This document shows, piece after piece, positions 25,292 through 33,571 of a stretch of 64,000 bases of DNA. The stretch comes from Euzebyella marina. Its GTDB lineage: Bacteria > Bacteroidota > Bacteroidia > Flavobacteriales > Flavobacteriaceae. The notes below the pieces were generated by a model, which did not search any database, was not told the DNA's origin, and saw only the letters and a list, made by a program, of their open reading frames with translations. Location: NCBI RefSeq assembly GCF_014855515.1, contig NZ_JACYFK010000001.1, positions 1,302,001-1,366,000 of the forward strand, written 5' to 3'. Numbering within the stretch: the first letter of the stretch is position 1; the number at the start of each line of letters is the position of its first letter. The position numbers and the translations under genes are program-made.

Positions 25292-25996
25292 ATGTACGCA
25301 ATCGTAGAGATGGCAGGGCAGCAATTCAAAGTTGCGAAAGACCAGAAAGTGTATGTGCACCGTTTGCAGACCGAAGAAGGCAAGAAAGTTGTTTTTGACA
25401 ATGTTCTTCTTTTGGCAGATGGTTCTGATATCACTGTTGGCGCCCCGGCTATAGACGGCGCAGCTGTAGAGGCTAAAGTCGTGAAGCACCTGAAGGGTGA
25501 CAAGGTAATCGTCTTTAAAAAGAAAAGACGTAAAGGTTACAAAAAGAAAAATGGTCACAGACAATCGTTAACTGAGATAGTTATTGAGAGTATTGTAGCC
25601 AAAGGAGCTAAAAAGGCTGCCAAGAAAGAAGAGCCGAAAGCTGCTAAACCTGAGGCCAAAGGTAAAGATGCGAATGTAGATGTTTCTGTAGCATCAAAAC
25701 CAAAGGCTGAAAAGACAGAGGCTAAGAAAGCGGCTCCAAAGAAATCGGCTAAAGGTGATGACCTTAAGAAAGTTGAGGGTATCGGTCCGAAAATTGCCGA
25801 GACATTGGCGGAGGCAGGTATTACCACTTTCGCTGAATTGGCTGCTACAGATGCTACCAAAATCGCCGAAATCATTTCAGATGTACGTGGTAACCATGTT
25901 ACCGATACATGGCCAGCTCAAGCAAAACTCGCTGCCGAAGGTAAGTGGGATGAGCTTAAGAAATGGCAAGATGAATTGGATGGTGGTAAGGCATAA
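25292..25996 (+). CDS. rplU: Ribosomal protein bL21 with C-terminal helix-hairpin-helix extension
   Basis: Residues 1-100 are a normal bL21 (MYAIVEMAGQQFKVAKDQ, VFKKKRRKGYKKKNGHRQ). After that come a lysine/alanine-rich linker (residues about 105-150) and a second domain, DDLKKVEGIGPKIAETLAEA with TFAELAATD, which is a helix-hairpin-helix of the HhH_5 type, ending near residue 234 in WDELKKWQDEL. The whole is one open frame without signs of frameshift. Fused bL21 forms are known among Bacteroidota; what the extra domain binds is not established. Followed 71 nt later by rpmA. Confidence 0.92.
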   Translation: MYAIVEMAGQQFKVAKDQKVYVHRLQTEEGKKVVFDNVLLLADGSDITVGAPAIDGAAVEAKVVKHLKGDKVIVFKKKRRKGYKKKNGHRQSLTEIVIESIVAKGAKKAAKKEEPKAAKPEAKGKDANVDVSVASKPKAEKTEAKKAAPKKSAKGDDLKKVEGIGPKIAETLAEAGITTFAELAATDATKIAEIISDVRGNHVTDTWPAQAKLAAEGKWDELKKWQDELDGGKA

Positions 25997-26067
25997 GTTT
26001 TACGCTTGAACTAAAATTTAATCACGTGTTTGTCCGTTAAGGCCATACACAACAAAAAATAAATATC

Positions 26068-26328
26068 ATGGCACACAAAAAAGGTGTAGGTAGTTCTAAA
26101 AACGGTAGAGAATCAGAATCGAAACGCTTGGGCGTTAAGATTTTTGGTGGTCAGGCCGCTATTGCCGGAAATATCATCGTTAGACAACGTGGTACTAAGC
26201 ACAATCCTGGTGAGAATGTGTATGCCGGAAAAGACCATACTTTACATGCCCAAATAGATGGCATCGTGAAATTTGAAAAGAAAGCTGGCGGAAAGTCGTT
26301 CGTTTCAATCGAACCTTTTACTGCGTAA
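26068..26328 (+). CDS. rpmA: Ribosomal protein bL27
   Basis: The 86-residue protein has the bL27 signature [18 protein letters not shown] and begins [16 protein letters not shown]. The N-terminal tail reaches the peptidyl-transferase centre in the ribosome and starts directly with MAHKKG, so no processed N-terminal extension as in Firmicutes is present. It forms an operon with rplU and is followed by a strong terminator. Confidence 0.96.
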   Translation: MAHKKGVGSSKNGRESESKRLGVKIFGGQAAIAGNIIVRQRGTKHNPGENVYAGKDHTLHAQIDGIVKFEKKAGGKSFVSIEPFTA

Positions 26329-26347
26329 GCAAACTTTTTAAGAATTT

Positions 26348-26384
26348 AAAAAGCCCCAAGCTAAAGTTCAGCTTGGGGCTTTTT
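26348..26384 (+). terminator. Rho-independent terminator of rplU-rpmA
   Basis: A 14-bp stem AAAAGCCCCAAGCT (26349-26362) pairs with 26370-26383 and ends in a T run, 20 nt past the rpmA stop. Confidence 0.92.
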
Positions 26385-26511
26385 GGTTTCAAAAAGGCGT
26401 AATTTGTATGCTGTATTTGTTTAAATTTGTTGTCCGCTTCTTTTTTAACAACAAAGAAGGCGCCCCCATATCACTCATTTTCAACGAAGTTCAAATTAAA
26501 CATTGACCACA

Positions 26512-26679
26512 ATGGCTAAAATTGAAATTAAGGGTACGCCCGAGAAGCTTGAGCGGGTTTCTATTTTTTTAAAGACCAACAATATTGAGCACTCTATTAT
26601 TGATGACTTTGGAAACCATTCGGTAGAAGACACCGAAAAGTACAAGGCATTGATGAGAAAATATAACCAGTTGACCTAA
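26512..26679 (+). CDS. Small 55-residue protein, unknown
   Basis: An ATG at 26512 opens a 55-residue frame ending at TAA 26677-26679: MAKIEIKGTPEKLERVSIFL, then KTNNIEHSIIDDFG and a charged C-terminal helix. Codon use is ordinary and the start lies after the rpmA terminator, so it is probably a real gene. It has a beta-alpha-beta look like a small ACT-like or ferredoxin-like half-domain, but no family is recognised. Confidence 0.5.
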   Translation: MAKIEIKGTPEKLERVSIFLKTNNIEHSIIDDFGNHSVEDTEKYKALMRKYNQLT

Positions 26680-26779
26680 TTTCTTCTGAATGCTCTAATA
26701 CGCCTTCCCTGAAAGTTATTGACTTTTTGGGCACGGCTGATAAATGATTAAATCTAAAATTCAAACTACTTTCATATTT

Positions 26780-27256
26780 ATGAACTCCGCCGAAGCTGTT
26801 GACCTTAGTAAAATATATACTGAAATAGAAAATGGAAATAGAGATTGGAATCAGGTCTTGGAATCCATTATCTCTTATTTTGACTGTTCTACCGGTACTC
26901 TTCACTTTCTAAATCAAGAATCTGGACTATTAAAGTTAGAGGCACAAAAAGGTATACCCCCGTTTCTCATTCCGAAATTGGAAACTATTCCTGTTGGCAA
27001 GGGTATGGCAGGTATTGCCGCAGAAAGAAAAGAGGCCGTTGAAATGTGCAACTTGCAAACCGATGATTCCGGAGTTGCCAGGCCAGCAGCGAAAGAGACA
27101 AAGGTAGAGGGTTCAATTGCAGCCCCTATGTTGCTAAATGAAAAGCTTTACGGTACTCTAGGTGTTGCTAAACCCGTTCCTTACGATTTTACGGATAAAG
27201 AGAAAGCGGAACTTCTGAGTTTAGGTAATGCTATCAGTAAGATTTTAAGTAATTGA
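26780..27256 (+). CDS. GAF-domain protein
   Basis: About 158 residues forming a single GAF domain: ILSYF-like helix, TGTLHFLNQESGLLKLEAQKG, the PVGKGMAGIAAERKEAVEMCN segment and SIAAPMLLNEKLYGTLGVAK. GAF domains bind small ligands such as cyclic nucleotides or act as free methionine sulfoxide reductases; the cysteines of the latter are not arranged as expected. I choose the ATG at 26780 because the upstream alternative at 26744 adds 12 residues unlike the domain. Ends before a bidirectional terminator shared with ahcY. Confidence 0.75.
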   Translation: MNSAEAVDLSKIYTEIENGNRDWNQVLESIISYFDCSTGTLHFLNQESGLLKLEAQKGIPPFLIPKLETIPVGKGMAGIAAERKEAVEMCNLQTDDSGVARPAAKETKVEGSIAAPMLLNEKLYGTLGVAKPVPYDFTDKEKAELLSLGNAISKILSN

Positions 27257-27277
27257 TAAAACTTTTTAAAAAAATAA

Positions 27278-27303
27278 AAAGCCCTTGTATTTACAAGGGC
27301 TTT
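27278..27303. terminator. Bidirectional terminator between GAF gene and ahcY
   Basis: A perfect 12-bp stem AAAGCCCTTGTA (27278-27289) pairs with 27292-27303 with a 2-nt loop; both strands have flanking A/T runs, so it can serve both convergent genes. Confidence 0.85.
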
Positions 27304-27329
27304 CATTTTTATACGCGCGACATTCAGTC

Positions 27330-28646
27330 TTAGTACCTGTAATACTCAGGTTTAAACGGACCTTCTACGGTAACACCAATATATTCCGCCTGGTCTGGCT
27401 TTAGTTCGGTAAGCTCAGCTCCTAAACGAGAGAGGTGAAGGGCCGCCACTTTTTCGTCTAAATGCTTAGGAAGCATATATACTTCATTTTCGTATTTGTC
27501 ACTATGGTTCCAAAGCTCTATTTGCGCTAAGGTCTGATTGGTAAATGAATTACTCATTACAAAACTAGGGTGCCCCGTCGCACAACCTAGGTTGACCAAT
27601 CTACCTTCGGCAAGAACAATAATGTCTTTTCCGTTAATAGTATATTTATCTACTTGGGGTTTAATTTCATCTTTGGTAGCCCCAAAGTTAGAATTCAACC
27701 ACGCCATGTCTATTTCATTATCGAAGTGACCGATATTACAAACAATTGCCTTATCCTTCATGGCTTTAAAATGCTCTGCCCTAATGATATCTTTGTTACC
27801 GGTTGTAGTAATAACTATGTCGGCATTGCTGACCACCGTTTCAAGTTTTTTCACCTCATAACCATCCATACAGGCCTGTAAGGCACAGATAGGGTCAATT
27901 TCCGTAACGGTAACGATAGACCCGGCACCTCTAAAGGAGGCTGCGGTACCTTTGCCCACATCTCCATAACCACAAACTACAACTCTTTTTCCAGCAAGCA
28001 TGGTGTCGGTGGCCCTTCTAATGGCATCAACCGCACTTTCGCGACAACCGTATTTATTATCGAATTTAGATTTGGTAACCGAATCGTTTACATTGATGGC
28101 GGGCATTGGCAAAGTACCTTTTTTCATGCGCTCGTATAAACGGTGAACACCTGTAGTGGTCTCTTCCGATAGGCCTTTTACGTCTTTGGCCAATTCAGGA
28201 TATTTGTCTAACACCATATTGGTAAGGTCACCACCATCGTCTAAAATCATATTCAAAGGCTTTCTGTCTTCACCAAAGAAAAGGGTTTGCTCAATACACC
28301 AATCGAACTCTTCTTCGTTCATGCCTTTCCAAGCATACACGGGAACTCCGGCAGCGGCAATAGCAGCAGCTGCATGGTCTTGGGTAGAGAAAATATTACA
28401 TGAGCTCCAAGTAACATCGGCACCCAAGGCTACCAAGGTTTCTATAAGTACAGCGGTTTGAATTGTCATGTGAAGACAACCGGAAATTCTTGCGCCTTTC
28501 AAAGGTTGCTCGTTTCCGTATTCTTCACGAAGTGACATCAAACCGGGCATTTCGGCCTCGGCAAGTTCAATTTCTTTTCTTCCCCAATCCGCTAGTGAAA
28601 TATCTTTAACCTTATACGGTAGATAGGAAACAGTTTTGGTATCCAT
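27330..28646 (-). CDS. ahcY: Adenosylhomocysteinase
   Basis: This 438-residue enzyme hydrolyses S-adenosylhomocysteine to adenosine and homocysteine, keeping methyltransferases active. Marks are [17 protein letters not shown], the [16 protein letters not shown] segment, the NAD-binding [16 protein letters not shown] near residue 225, and the C-terminal [23 protein letters not shown] typical of the family. Length fits. The gene is divergent from the phosphopantetheinyl transferase gene with an 83-nt gap. Confidence 0.97.
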   Translation of the reverse strand: MDTKTVSYLPYKVKDISLADWGRKEIELAEAEMPGLMSLREEYGNEQPLKGARISGCLHMTIQTAVLIETLVALGADVTWSSCNIFSTQDHAAAAIAAAGVPVYAWKGMNEEEFDWCIEQTLFFGEDRKPLNMILDDGGDLTNMVLDKYPELAKDVKGLSEETTTGVHRLYERMKKGTLPMPAINVNDSVTKSKFDNKYGCRESAVDAIRRATDTMLAGKRVVVCGYGDVGKGTAASFRGAGSIVTVTEIDPICALQACMDGYEVKKLETVVSNADIVITTTGNKDIIRAEHFKAMKDKAIVCNIGHFDNEIDMAWLNSNFGATKDEIKPQVDKYTINGKDIIVLAEGRLVNLGCATGHPSFVMSNSFTNQTLAQIELWNHSDKYENEVYMLPKHLDEKVAALHLSRLGAELTELKPDQAEYIGVTVEGPFKPEYYRY

Positions 28647-28729
28647 AGTCTTTTTTATTTTTTACTTTCGTAATACCGATACGTACTACATTTTGTGGTG
28701 GCAAAGTTAAGAAAAAGGTACAGAAAGTT

Positions 28730-29362
28730 ATGCCTATTTATAAGATACTCAAGGTAAATGCTTCGACTACGGTCTATATATGGAATGTGGTCGAAAGTGA
28801 AGCGGCGCTTGCAGAAAAAGTTACATTGACCGATCATTGCCAGAACCGCATGAACGGTATGAAGTCTGAACTTCACCGACGCGCTTTTCTCAGTATCAGG
28901 CACCTCATGGCCGAAGCAGGCTATGTTGATGCAGATTTATATTATGATGAAGTCGGTAAGCCCCATTTAAAGGATGGTAATAAAATTTCTATAACCCACT
29001 CGAACAATTTTACGGCGATTATTGTCAGTAGTACCCATGAAGTGGGCATTGATATTGAAAAACAACGTGAAAAGATTTTACGGATCGCGCATAAGTTTAC
29101 ACCGATCGAAGAATACAAAACCATCGCCAATACAGATGCTTTGATTAGAAAATTGACGATTGTTTGGGGATGCAAAGAGGCGCTCTATAAAATTTATGCA
29201 GAACCAGGTCTGAGCTTTATACATCACATAGATGTTAAAGACTTCTCTTTTGATAGTTCGGCAACCACTGCCGAAATTTTATATCATGGCGATTCTTCTT
29301 TCTATAACATCCGTTTTTTTGAATTCGAAGGTTTTACCTGTGTTTATGCACTTAGAACCTAA
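28730..29362 (+). CDS. 4'-phosphopantetheinyl transferase (Sfp/AcpT type)
   Basis: The enzyme would transfer phosphopantetheine from CoA to a carrier-protein serine. The two metal/CoA motifs are present: GIDIEKQREK near residue 105 and WGCKEALYKIY near residue 143, with GKPHLKDG and ISITHSNNF upstream. The length of 210 matches the Sfp-type single-chain enzymes rather than the small AcpS. A homologue lies near gliding genes in some flavobacteria, but its carrier partner is not determined. The YkoF-like gene follows after 49 nt. Confidence 0.85.
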   Translation: MPIYKILKVNASTTVYIWNVVESEAALAEKVTLTDHCQNRMNGMKSELHRRAFLSIRHLMAEAGYVDADLYYDEVGKPHLKDGNKISITHSNNFTAIIVSSTHEVGIDIEKQREKILRIAHKFTPIEEYKTIANTDALIRKLTIVWGCKEALYKIYAEPGLSFIHHIDVKDFSFDSSATTAEILYHGDSSFYNIRFFEFEGFTCVYALRT

Positions 29363-29411
29363 AAATATTTAATACTAGGCCCTCATTCAGGGTTCATATT
29401 CCAACCAAATA

Positions 29412-29672
29412 ATGAAAATATCAGTCGAGCTTACTTTTTCCCCTTTACAGGATGATTTTGAAGAACATATAATGAAATTCATCAAAAAGTTAAGAAGCTC
29501 TAATCTAACAGTTCTAGAAAACCCGTTGAGTACCCAGGTATATGGCGATTATGATACCGTTATGGAGGTGTTACAGAATGAAATCAAAGATGCTTTTGAA
29601 TTGATGGATAGGGGGCTTATGTACATGAAACTGGTAAAATCTGACAGAAGCGATTATGAGCCACATTTTTGA
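29412..29672 (+). CDS. YkoF/MTH1187-type thiamine-binding-like protein
   Basis: An 86-residue single-domain protein of the YkoF/MTH1187 ferredoxin-like fold: MKISVELTFSPLQDDF, a helix HIMKFIKKLRSSNLTV, NPLSTQVYGDYDTVMEVL and a C-terminal helix. Bacillus YkoF binds thiamine or its pyrimidine moiety and its gene is under a TPP riboswitch. Here the gene overlaps the PnuC-family transporter start by 17 nt (29656-29672). That pairing, with a TPP-riboswitch receptor gene 9 kb downstream, points to thiamine or HMP salvage by inference. Confidence 0.75.
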   Translation: MKISVELTFSPLQDDFEEHIMKFIKKLRSSNLTVLENPLSTQVYGDYDTVMEVLQNEIKDAFELMDRGLMYMKLVKSDRSDYEPHF

Positions 29673-30294
29673 TTGGCTTTTCGCCCAATACGAAGGAGTT
29701 CCGAATCATATTGTCGTATTAGAGCTGATCAGCGTAGTTTTTGCGCTTTTAAGTGTGGTCTACTCAAAACGGGAAAACATCTTGGTGTTTCCCACGGGTA
29801 TCGTAGGTACTGGTATCGCAGTTTATATTTTATGGATCTACGGTTTATTGGGTGATATGTTTATCAATGCCTACTACTTCATAATGAGTATTGTTGGTTG
29901 GTATGAATGGACGAGAAAAGTGGATGAAGATCATTATATTCCCGTAACGCTGACCACTTCCAAAGAAAAGCAATGGTCGGTTCTATTGTTTATAGGCACC
30001 ATAGTTTTTGTCGCCCTAGTTTATTCTTTTACTGATAGATTCAATAGCTGGACGGCTTATACCGATATTTTTACGACGGCCATATTTTTCGTCGGTATGT
30101 GGTTGATGGCCAAGAAGAAGCTAGAGAATTGGGTTTATTGGATTGTCGGTGATGTTATTACCGTTCCGCTCTATTTATATAAAGGGCTTATATTTAGTGC
30201 CATTTTATATTTTGTATTAACCATTATTGCAGTCTTCGGTTATCTGGCATGGAAGAAACGCTTAAACAAAAGCCCTCAAACCTTATTAAGGTAG
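29656..30294 (+). CDS. PnuC-family membrane transporter (nicotinamide riboside or thiamine)
   Basis: A 212-residue membrane protein with about seven hydrophobic segments and PnuC hallmarks: FALLSVVYSKRENILVFPTG, NAYYFIMSIVGWYEW with the WxxW-type pair, and the tail DVITVPLYLYKGLIFSAILY. PnuC carries nicotinamide riboside, while PnuT relatives carry thiamine. Standard annotation would be pnuC, but the YkoF-like gene overlapping its start and the TPP-regulated receptor further on favour a thiamine role. The NadR-like kinase gene overlaps its last 46 nt. The substrate remains unproven. Confidence 0.8.
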   Translation: MSHIFDWLFAQYEGVPNHIVVLELISVVFALLSVVYSKRENILVFPTGIVGTGIAVYILWIYGLLGDMFINAYYFIMSIVGWYEWTRKVDEDHYIPVTLTTSKEKQWSVLLFIGTIVFVALVYSFTDRFNSWTAYTDIFTTAIFFVGMWLMAKKKLENWVYWIVGDVITVPLYLYKGLIFSAILYFVLTIIAVFGYLAWKKRLNKSPQTLLR

Positions 30295-30815
30295 TATTAT
30301 TTGGTCCTGAATCTACAGGAAAGACCACGTTGAGCCGTCAATTGGCTGAACATTATGGCACTTTATGGGTGCCTGAGTATGCCCGCGAATATTTGCAGGA
30401 AAAGTGGAACAGAGAGCAGAAAACCTGCGAGCCGAAAGACTTAATTCCGATAGCACAGGGTCAGGTTAAGATGGAAAACGAAATGACCAAAAAAGCTACA
30501 AATCTTCTTGTTTGCGACACAGACCTTCTAGAGACTAAAGTATATTCCGAAGCTTATTATTTAGGATATTGTGACCCACTTCTTGAGAAATATGCGCTAG
30601 AGAATACGTATGATCTGTACTTGCTTACCTATATAGATGTACCGTGGGTTGCAGATGACCTGCGTGACAAACCTACTGAAAGGGAAAGAATGTATACTTA
30701 TTTTAAAGATACCTTAAAGCGCTATGAAAGGAATTTCACTATCTTGAAAGGCACTAATAGTGAACGTTTGGCTACGGCCATTGAATATATTGACCAATTA
30801 TTGAATAAGACATGA
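30249..30815 (+). CDS. NadR-like P-loop kinase
   Basis: The 188-residue protein has a P-loop FGPESTGKTTLS (residues 18-29), a WVPEYAREYLQEKW segment and an LVCDTDLLETKVYSEAYY segment, matching the ribosylnicotinamide-kinase domain of NadR. There is no N-terminal nucleotidyltransferase domain. Trapping of an imported vitamin by phosphorylation is the expected role, nicotinamide riboside for NadR or, given the neighbours, possibly thiamine. It begins inside the transporter gene (46-nt overlap) and its stop overlaps the DUF4301 start as ATGA at 30812-30815, showing tight translational coupling. Confidence 0.8.
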   Translation: MEETLKQKPSNLIKVVLFGPESTGKTTLSRQLAEHYGTLWVPEYAREYLQEKWNREQKTCEPKDLIPIAQGQVKMENEMTKKATNLLVCDTDLLETKVYSEAYYLGYCDPLLEKYALENTYDLYLLTYIDVPWVADDLRDKPTERERMYTYFKDTLKRYERNFTILKGTNSERLATAIEYIDQLLNKT

Positions 30816-32359
30816 ATTTAACTGCGAACGACTTGACATTTCTTTCTGAAAAGGGAATTTCACAAGAGAAGGTAACTCAACAAATCGAAACTTTTAAAGA
30901 GGGAATACCATTTGTACAGCTTGAAAAAGCTGTTACGGTTGGCGATGGCATATCGAAATTTACTCCCGAAGAAGAAAAGAACATGATTGGTAAGTTTGAA
31001 GAATCAGCTAAAAACGGACTTTCTCTACTGAAATTTGTACCCGCATCGGGTGCTGCGTCACGTATGTTCAAGGCTTTGTTCAATTTTCTTGACGCTTATA
31101 ATCCAAAGGAAGAATCTCTTGATGCTTACTTTGAGAGAACCGGTGATAAAGATTTAGAGGTGTTCGCAGATGGTATTACAGAATTTGCGTTTTATGATTT
31201 GGTTAAAAAAAGAATATCGGGTCAAGCAAACTCAAAAGATGAAGAAGTATACTTGTTCGTGAAAGAGATGATGTCAGAAGAAGCCTTGAATTACGGTTTC
31301 TACCCGAAGGGTCTTTTACCATTTCATAAGTATGTAGCCAATACGGCAACCCCTTTTGAAGAGCATCTTAAAGAAGCGGCCGCTTACTCAAAATCTGGTG
31401 ATACCGCCGAACTGCATTTCACTATATCGCCGCAACATGGCGATATGTTCAATTCTGAATTTGCAGCTGTAAAAGAAAGGGTTTCTTCTGAAACTAAAAC
31501 CTCGTTCAAGGTCAGCTATTCTTATCAAAAGCCATCTACCGATACCATCGCCGTAGATATGAATAATGAACCGTTCAGAAACTCAGATGGTTCTGTGTTG
31601 TTCAGACCAGGAGGGCACGGTGCGCTTATCGAAAACTTGAATGAGCAAGATGCCGATATCATCTTCATAAAAAACATCGACAATGTTACGGTGCCTAGAT
31701 ATGCCGATGAGGTTGCCGATAGCAAAAAAGTTCTCGCAGGTGTACTACTGAGTGTTCAAGAAAAGGCATTTGATTATGCCAAAAAATTAGATGATGAAGA
31801 ACTGTCTTCAGACGACTTGGCCGAGATAAGAAGCTTTCTCGAAAGTGAATTGAACGTAAAGGTATCGCAGAAATATGCCGATAGCGATTTAGAGGGACAG
31901 TTGACAATTCTAAAACAATCTATCAACAGGCCTATCAGAATATGTGGTATGGTAAAGAATGAAGGGGAACCTGGCGGTGGCCCTTTTTGGATCGATAATC
32001 GAAAAGGAAATATCTCGCTACAGATTATCGAATCGGCGCAAATAGATACCGCAGACGATGAGCAGAATAGTATTTTACAAAATGCAACACACTTTAACCC
32101 GGTAGATTTGGTCTGTGGGGTTAGAAATTATAAAGGCGAAAAATACGACCTGCTTGAATATGTAGACCCTAAGCAAGGTTTCATTACAGGAAAAACTAAG
32201 GAAGGAAGAGAATTGAAGGCACTTGAGCTACCAGGGCTATGGAACGGTGCCATGGCATTTTGGAATACCATTTTCGTAGAAGTACCTTCCATTACATTTA
32301 ACCCAGTAAAAACGGTAAATGATTTATTGAGACCTGCCCATCAAGTAAATAATAAATAG
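30812..32359 (+). CDS. DUF4301-family protein
   Basis: A 515-residue protein of the DUF4301 family, found mainly in Bacteroidota. Seen features are VPASGAASRMFKALFNFLDA near residue 70, a GDMFNSEFAAVKERV stretch, FRPGGHGALIENLNEQDADIIFIKNIDNV near residue 265 and MVKNEGEPGGGPFWI near residue 385. The glycine-rich PASGAASRMFK and RPGGHGALIENL segments suggest a nucleotide-sugar transferase-like fold, but no activity is known. Translationally coupled to the kinase gene, so it may act on the same pathway. A palindromic hairpin follows the stop. Confidence 0.8.
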   Translation: MNLTANDLTFLSEKGISQEKVTQQIETFKEGIPFVQLEKAVTVGDGISKFTPEEEKNMIGKFEESAKNGLSLLKFVPASGAASRMFKALFNFLDAYNPKEESLDAYFERTGDKDLEVFADGITEFAFYDLVKKRISGQANSKDEEVYLFVKEMMSEEALNYGFYPKGLLPFHKYVANTATPFEEHLKEAAAYSKSGDTAELHFTISPQHGDMFNSEFAAVKERVSSETKTSFKVSYSYQKPSTDTIAVDMNNEPFRNSDGSVLFRPGGHGALIENLNEQDADIIFIKNIDNVTVPRYADEVADSKKVLAGVLLSVQEKAFDYAKKLDDEELSSDDLAEIRSFLESELNVKVSQKYADSDLEGQLTILKQSINRPIRICGMVKNEGEPGGGPFWIDNRKGNISLQIIESAQIDTADDEQNSILQNATHFNPVDLVCGVRNYKGEKYDLLEYVDPKQGFITGKTKEGRELKALELPGLWNGAMAFWNTIFVEVPSITFNPVKTVNDLLRPAHQVNNK

Positions 32360-32388
32360 TAGAACAAACCTAATGCTCTTAAAGTAAT

Positions 32389-32419
32389 AAAAAAGTGTGT
32401 AAGTTTTACACACTTTTTT
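32389..32419 (+). terminator. Palindromic hairpin: terminator after DUF4301 and/or operator
   Basis: AGTGTGTAA (32394-32402) and TTACACACT (32406-32414) form a perfect inverted repeat with flanking A and T runs, so it can end transcription. The same TTACACACT word recurs at 32425-32434 and ahead of the next paralogue, so a regulatory role is also possible. Confidence 0.6.
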
Positions 32420-32424
32420 AGTTC

Positions 32425-32434
32425 GTTACACACT
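32425..32434 (+). promoter_or_regulatory. Candidate upstream activator site, paralogue 1
   Basis: GTTACACACT here is followed by gctaCTCAGTTCATTAAAAA, closely similar to the sequence after GTTTCACACT at 33905 ahead of paralogue 3. It is 96 bp ahead of the TGGCATC promoter-like sequence at 32521. A bound activator is inferred. Confidence 0.45.
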
Positions 32435-32520
32435 GCTACTCAGTTCATTAAAAATTGTTTATTTATCTAAATATATGATAATCAGTTTTTTAAACTAAAA
32501 AAAGTATACTGCGAAGCAAT

Positions 32521-32536
32521 TGGCATCTTTTTAGTT
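32521..32536 (+). promoter_or_regulatory. Sigma-54-like promoter sequence, paralogue 1
   Basis: TGGCATCTTTTTAGTT aligns to the -24/-12 consensus TGGCAyr-N4-TTGCw with a strong -24 half and two mismatches in the -12 half. An alternative reading is a non-standard -33/-7 pair, TTGG and TACTAAG at 32540-32546, 16 nt apart. The leader would be about 41 nt. Confidence 0.4.
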
Positions 32537-32587
32537 CTATACTAAGCGAATATCAAAACAAATAAATTAATCTTAACACTATTAGAA

Positions 32588-32896
32588 ATGAAAAATTTAA
32601 TGTTTGCTGCAGTATTGTCTTTAGGTACAATGACTGCTTTCGCTCAAGAAGAAGAAACAACTGTAGAAGAAGTTGCTACTGAACAAGTAGAAGCTACTCA
32701 AGATGATTACACCGAAATAGCTGCTGAAGAAGTTCCTGCTGCTATTACTGAAGCACTAGAAGCTGCTCACCCAGGTGCTACCATCTCTAAGGCTTTTATG
32801 AATGAAGAAGCTGAATATAAGCTAGAGGTTGCTAAAGAAGACGGTGAAACTGCTGAGCTATACGCTGACGCAGAAGGTAACTGGATTGAAAAGTAA
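32588..32896 (+). CDS. Small exported PepSY-like protein, paralogue 1 of 3
   Basis: The 102-residue product has a signal peptide (MKNLMFAAVLSLGTMTAFAQ), an acidic low-complexity stretch rich in Glu, Val and Thr (residues 21-45), and a C-terminal domain with VPAAITEALEAAHPGATISK, YKLEVAKEDG and YADAEGNWIE. That domain has the helix then beta-strand look of PepSY-like/BLIP-type periplasmic proteins. Its two paralogues follow in tandem, and all three share upstream elements. No function is known; periplasmic location is predicted. It is followed by its own terminator, so each copy is a separate transcript. Confidence 0.7.
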   Translation: MKNLMFAAVLSLGTMTAFAQEEETTVEEVATEQVEATQDDYTEIAAEEVPAAITEALEAAHPGATISKAFMNEEAEYKLEVAKEDGETAELYADAEGNWIEK

Positions 32897-32932
32897 TTCC
32901 TCGAGCAGATAGCCGATAATTAATCGGTGAAG

Positions 32933-32970
32933 AAAGTCCTATCAACTTTTAAAGTAGATAGGACTTTTTT
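32933..32970 (+). terminator. Rho-independent terminator after paralogue 1
   Basis: AAAGTCCTATC (32933-32943) pairs with GATAGGACTTT (32957-32967), followed by a T run. Confidence 0.85.
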
Positions 32971-33027
32971 ATTGTGCCTAATTACTCAGTTTTACCGAGT
33001 GATTCAACCTCGGCTTTATAAACCTAA

Positions 33028-33100
33028 TGTGTAACGTGTTTACTTGGTTACACACTTTTTAAATGCAGTATCCACTATTACACACATAAATATTACACGA
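33028..33100 (+). promoter_or_regulatory. Candidate upstream activator sites, paralogue 2
   Basis: TGTGTAAC (33028-33035) and GTTACACACT (33047-33056) form an inverted repeat with 11 nt between; two further half-sites are seen, ATTACACACA at 33077-33086 and ATTACACGA at 33092-33100. The GTTACACACT copy lies 102 bp ahead of the TGGTATC element at 33149. Binding is inferred. Confidence 0.45.
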
Positions 33101-33148
33101 TATTTATTAAACAACTGATTTTCAATAAATTATAAATTTTTTGATTTT

Positions 33149-33164
33149 TGGTATCATTATTTCT
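33149..33164 (+). promoter_or_regulatory. Sigma-54-like promoter sequence, paralogue 2
   Basis: TGGTATCATTATTTCT fits TGGyAyN-N4-TTGCw except T for G in the -12 TTGC. The GG and the -12 C have the required 10-11 nt spacing. The leader would be about 26 nt. No TAnnTTTG box is present. Confidence 0.45.
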
Positions 33165-33200
33165 TTACTGTAATCAGTTAATCACATAAACTCTAAGAAA

Positions 33201-33503
33201 ATGAAAAAGTTTTTTATCACCACTGTATTCGCACTAGGAACACTTACTGCTTTTGCTCAAGAAGAAGCAACTGCTGTTGAGGAAAATGCAACTGAGGCTG
33301 TAGCTCAAGATGATTTTTCAGAGGTTGCTGCTGAAGAACTACCTGAAGCTGTAACAGCTGCTGTTTCTAAAAACTATCCTACCGCGTCTATAGATAAAGC
33401 ATATGTAAACGAAGCTAAGCAATATAAACTAGAGGTTTCTCTAGAAGATGGTACTGCTGGTACTCTGTACGCTGACGAGAATGGTAACTGGATTGAAATG
33501 TAA
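33201..33503 (+). CDS. Small exported PepSY-like protein, paralogue 2 of 3
   Basis: A 100-residue protein with signal peptide MKKFFITTVFALGTLTAFAQ, an acidic spacer, and a domain with ELPEAVTAAVSKNYPTASID, YKLEVSLEDGTAG and YADENGNWIE. Residues 60-100 are nearly the same as in paralogue 3 (EVSLEDGT) and clearly related to paralogue 1. The pattern of a conserved signal peptide and C-terminal domain with a variable acidic spacer indicates tandem duplication. Location is periplasmic by prediction; role unknown. Confidence 0.7.
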   Translation: MKKFFITTVFALGTLTAFAQEEATAVEENATEAVAQDDFSEVAAEELPEAVTAAVSKNYPTASIDKAYVNEAKQYKLEVSLEDGTAGTLYADENGNWIEM

Positions 33504-33544
33504 TAACTTGAGTTATTTGTTTTGTATCAAGTTGGTTTGGTCGG

Positions 33545-33571
33545 AAAGGGATCGCTTATAGCGATCCCTTT
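33545..33571 (+). terminator. Rho-independent terminator after paralogue 2
   Basis: A perfect 12-bp stem AAAGGGATCGCT (33545-33556) with AGCGATCCCTTT (33560-33571) and a 3-nt loop lies 41 nt after the stop. Confidence 0.85.

Noticed and set aside
32389-32419. Perfect palindrome treated only as a terminator
   Set aside because: The same half-sites recur upstream of other paralogues, so a terminator-only reading was not kept as the sole explanation.
33028-33100. CRISPR-like repeated TTACAC units
   Set aside because: Units are short, irregularly spaced and vary; no repeat-spacer structure or cas genes.
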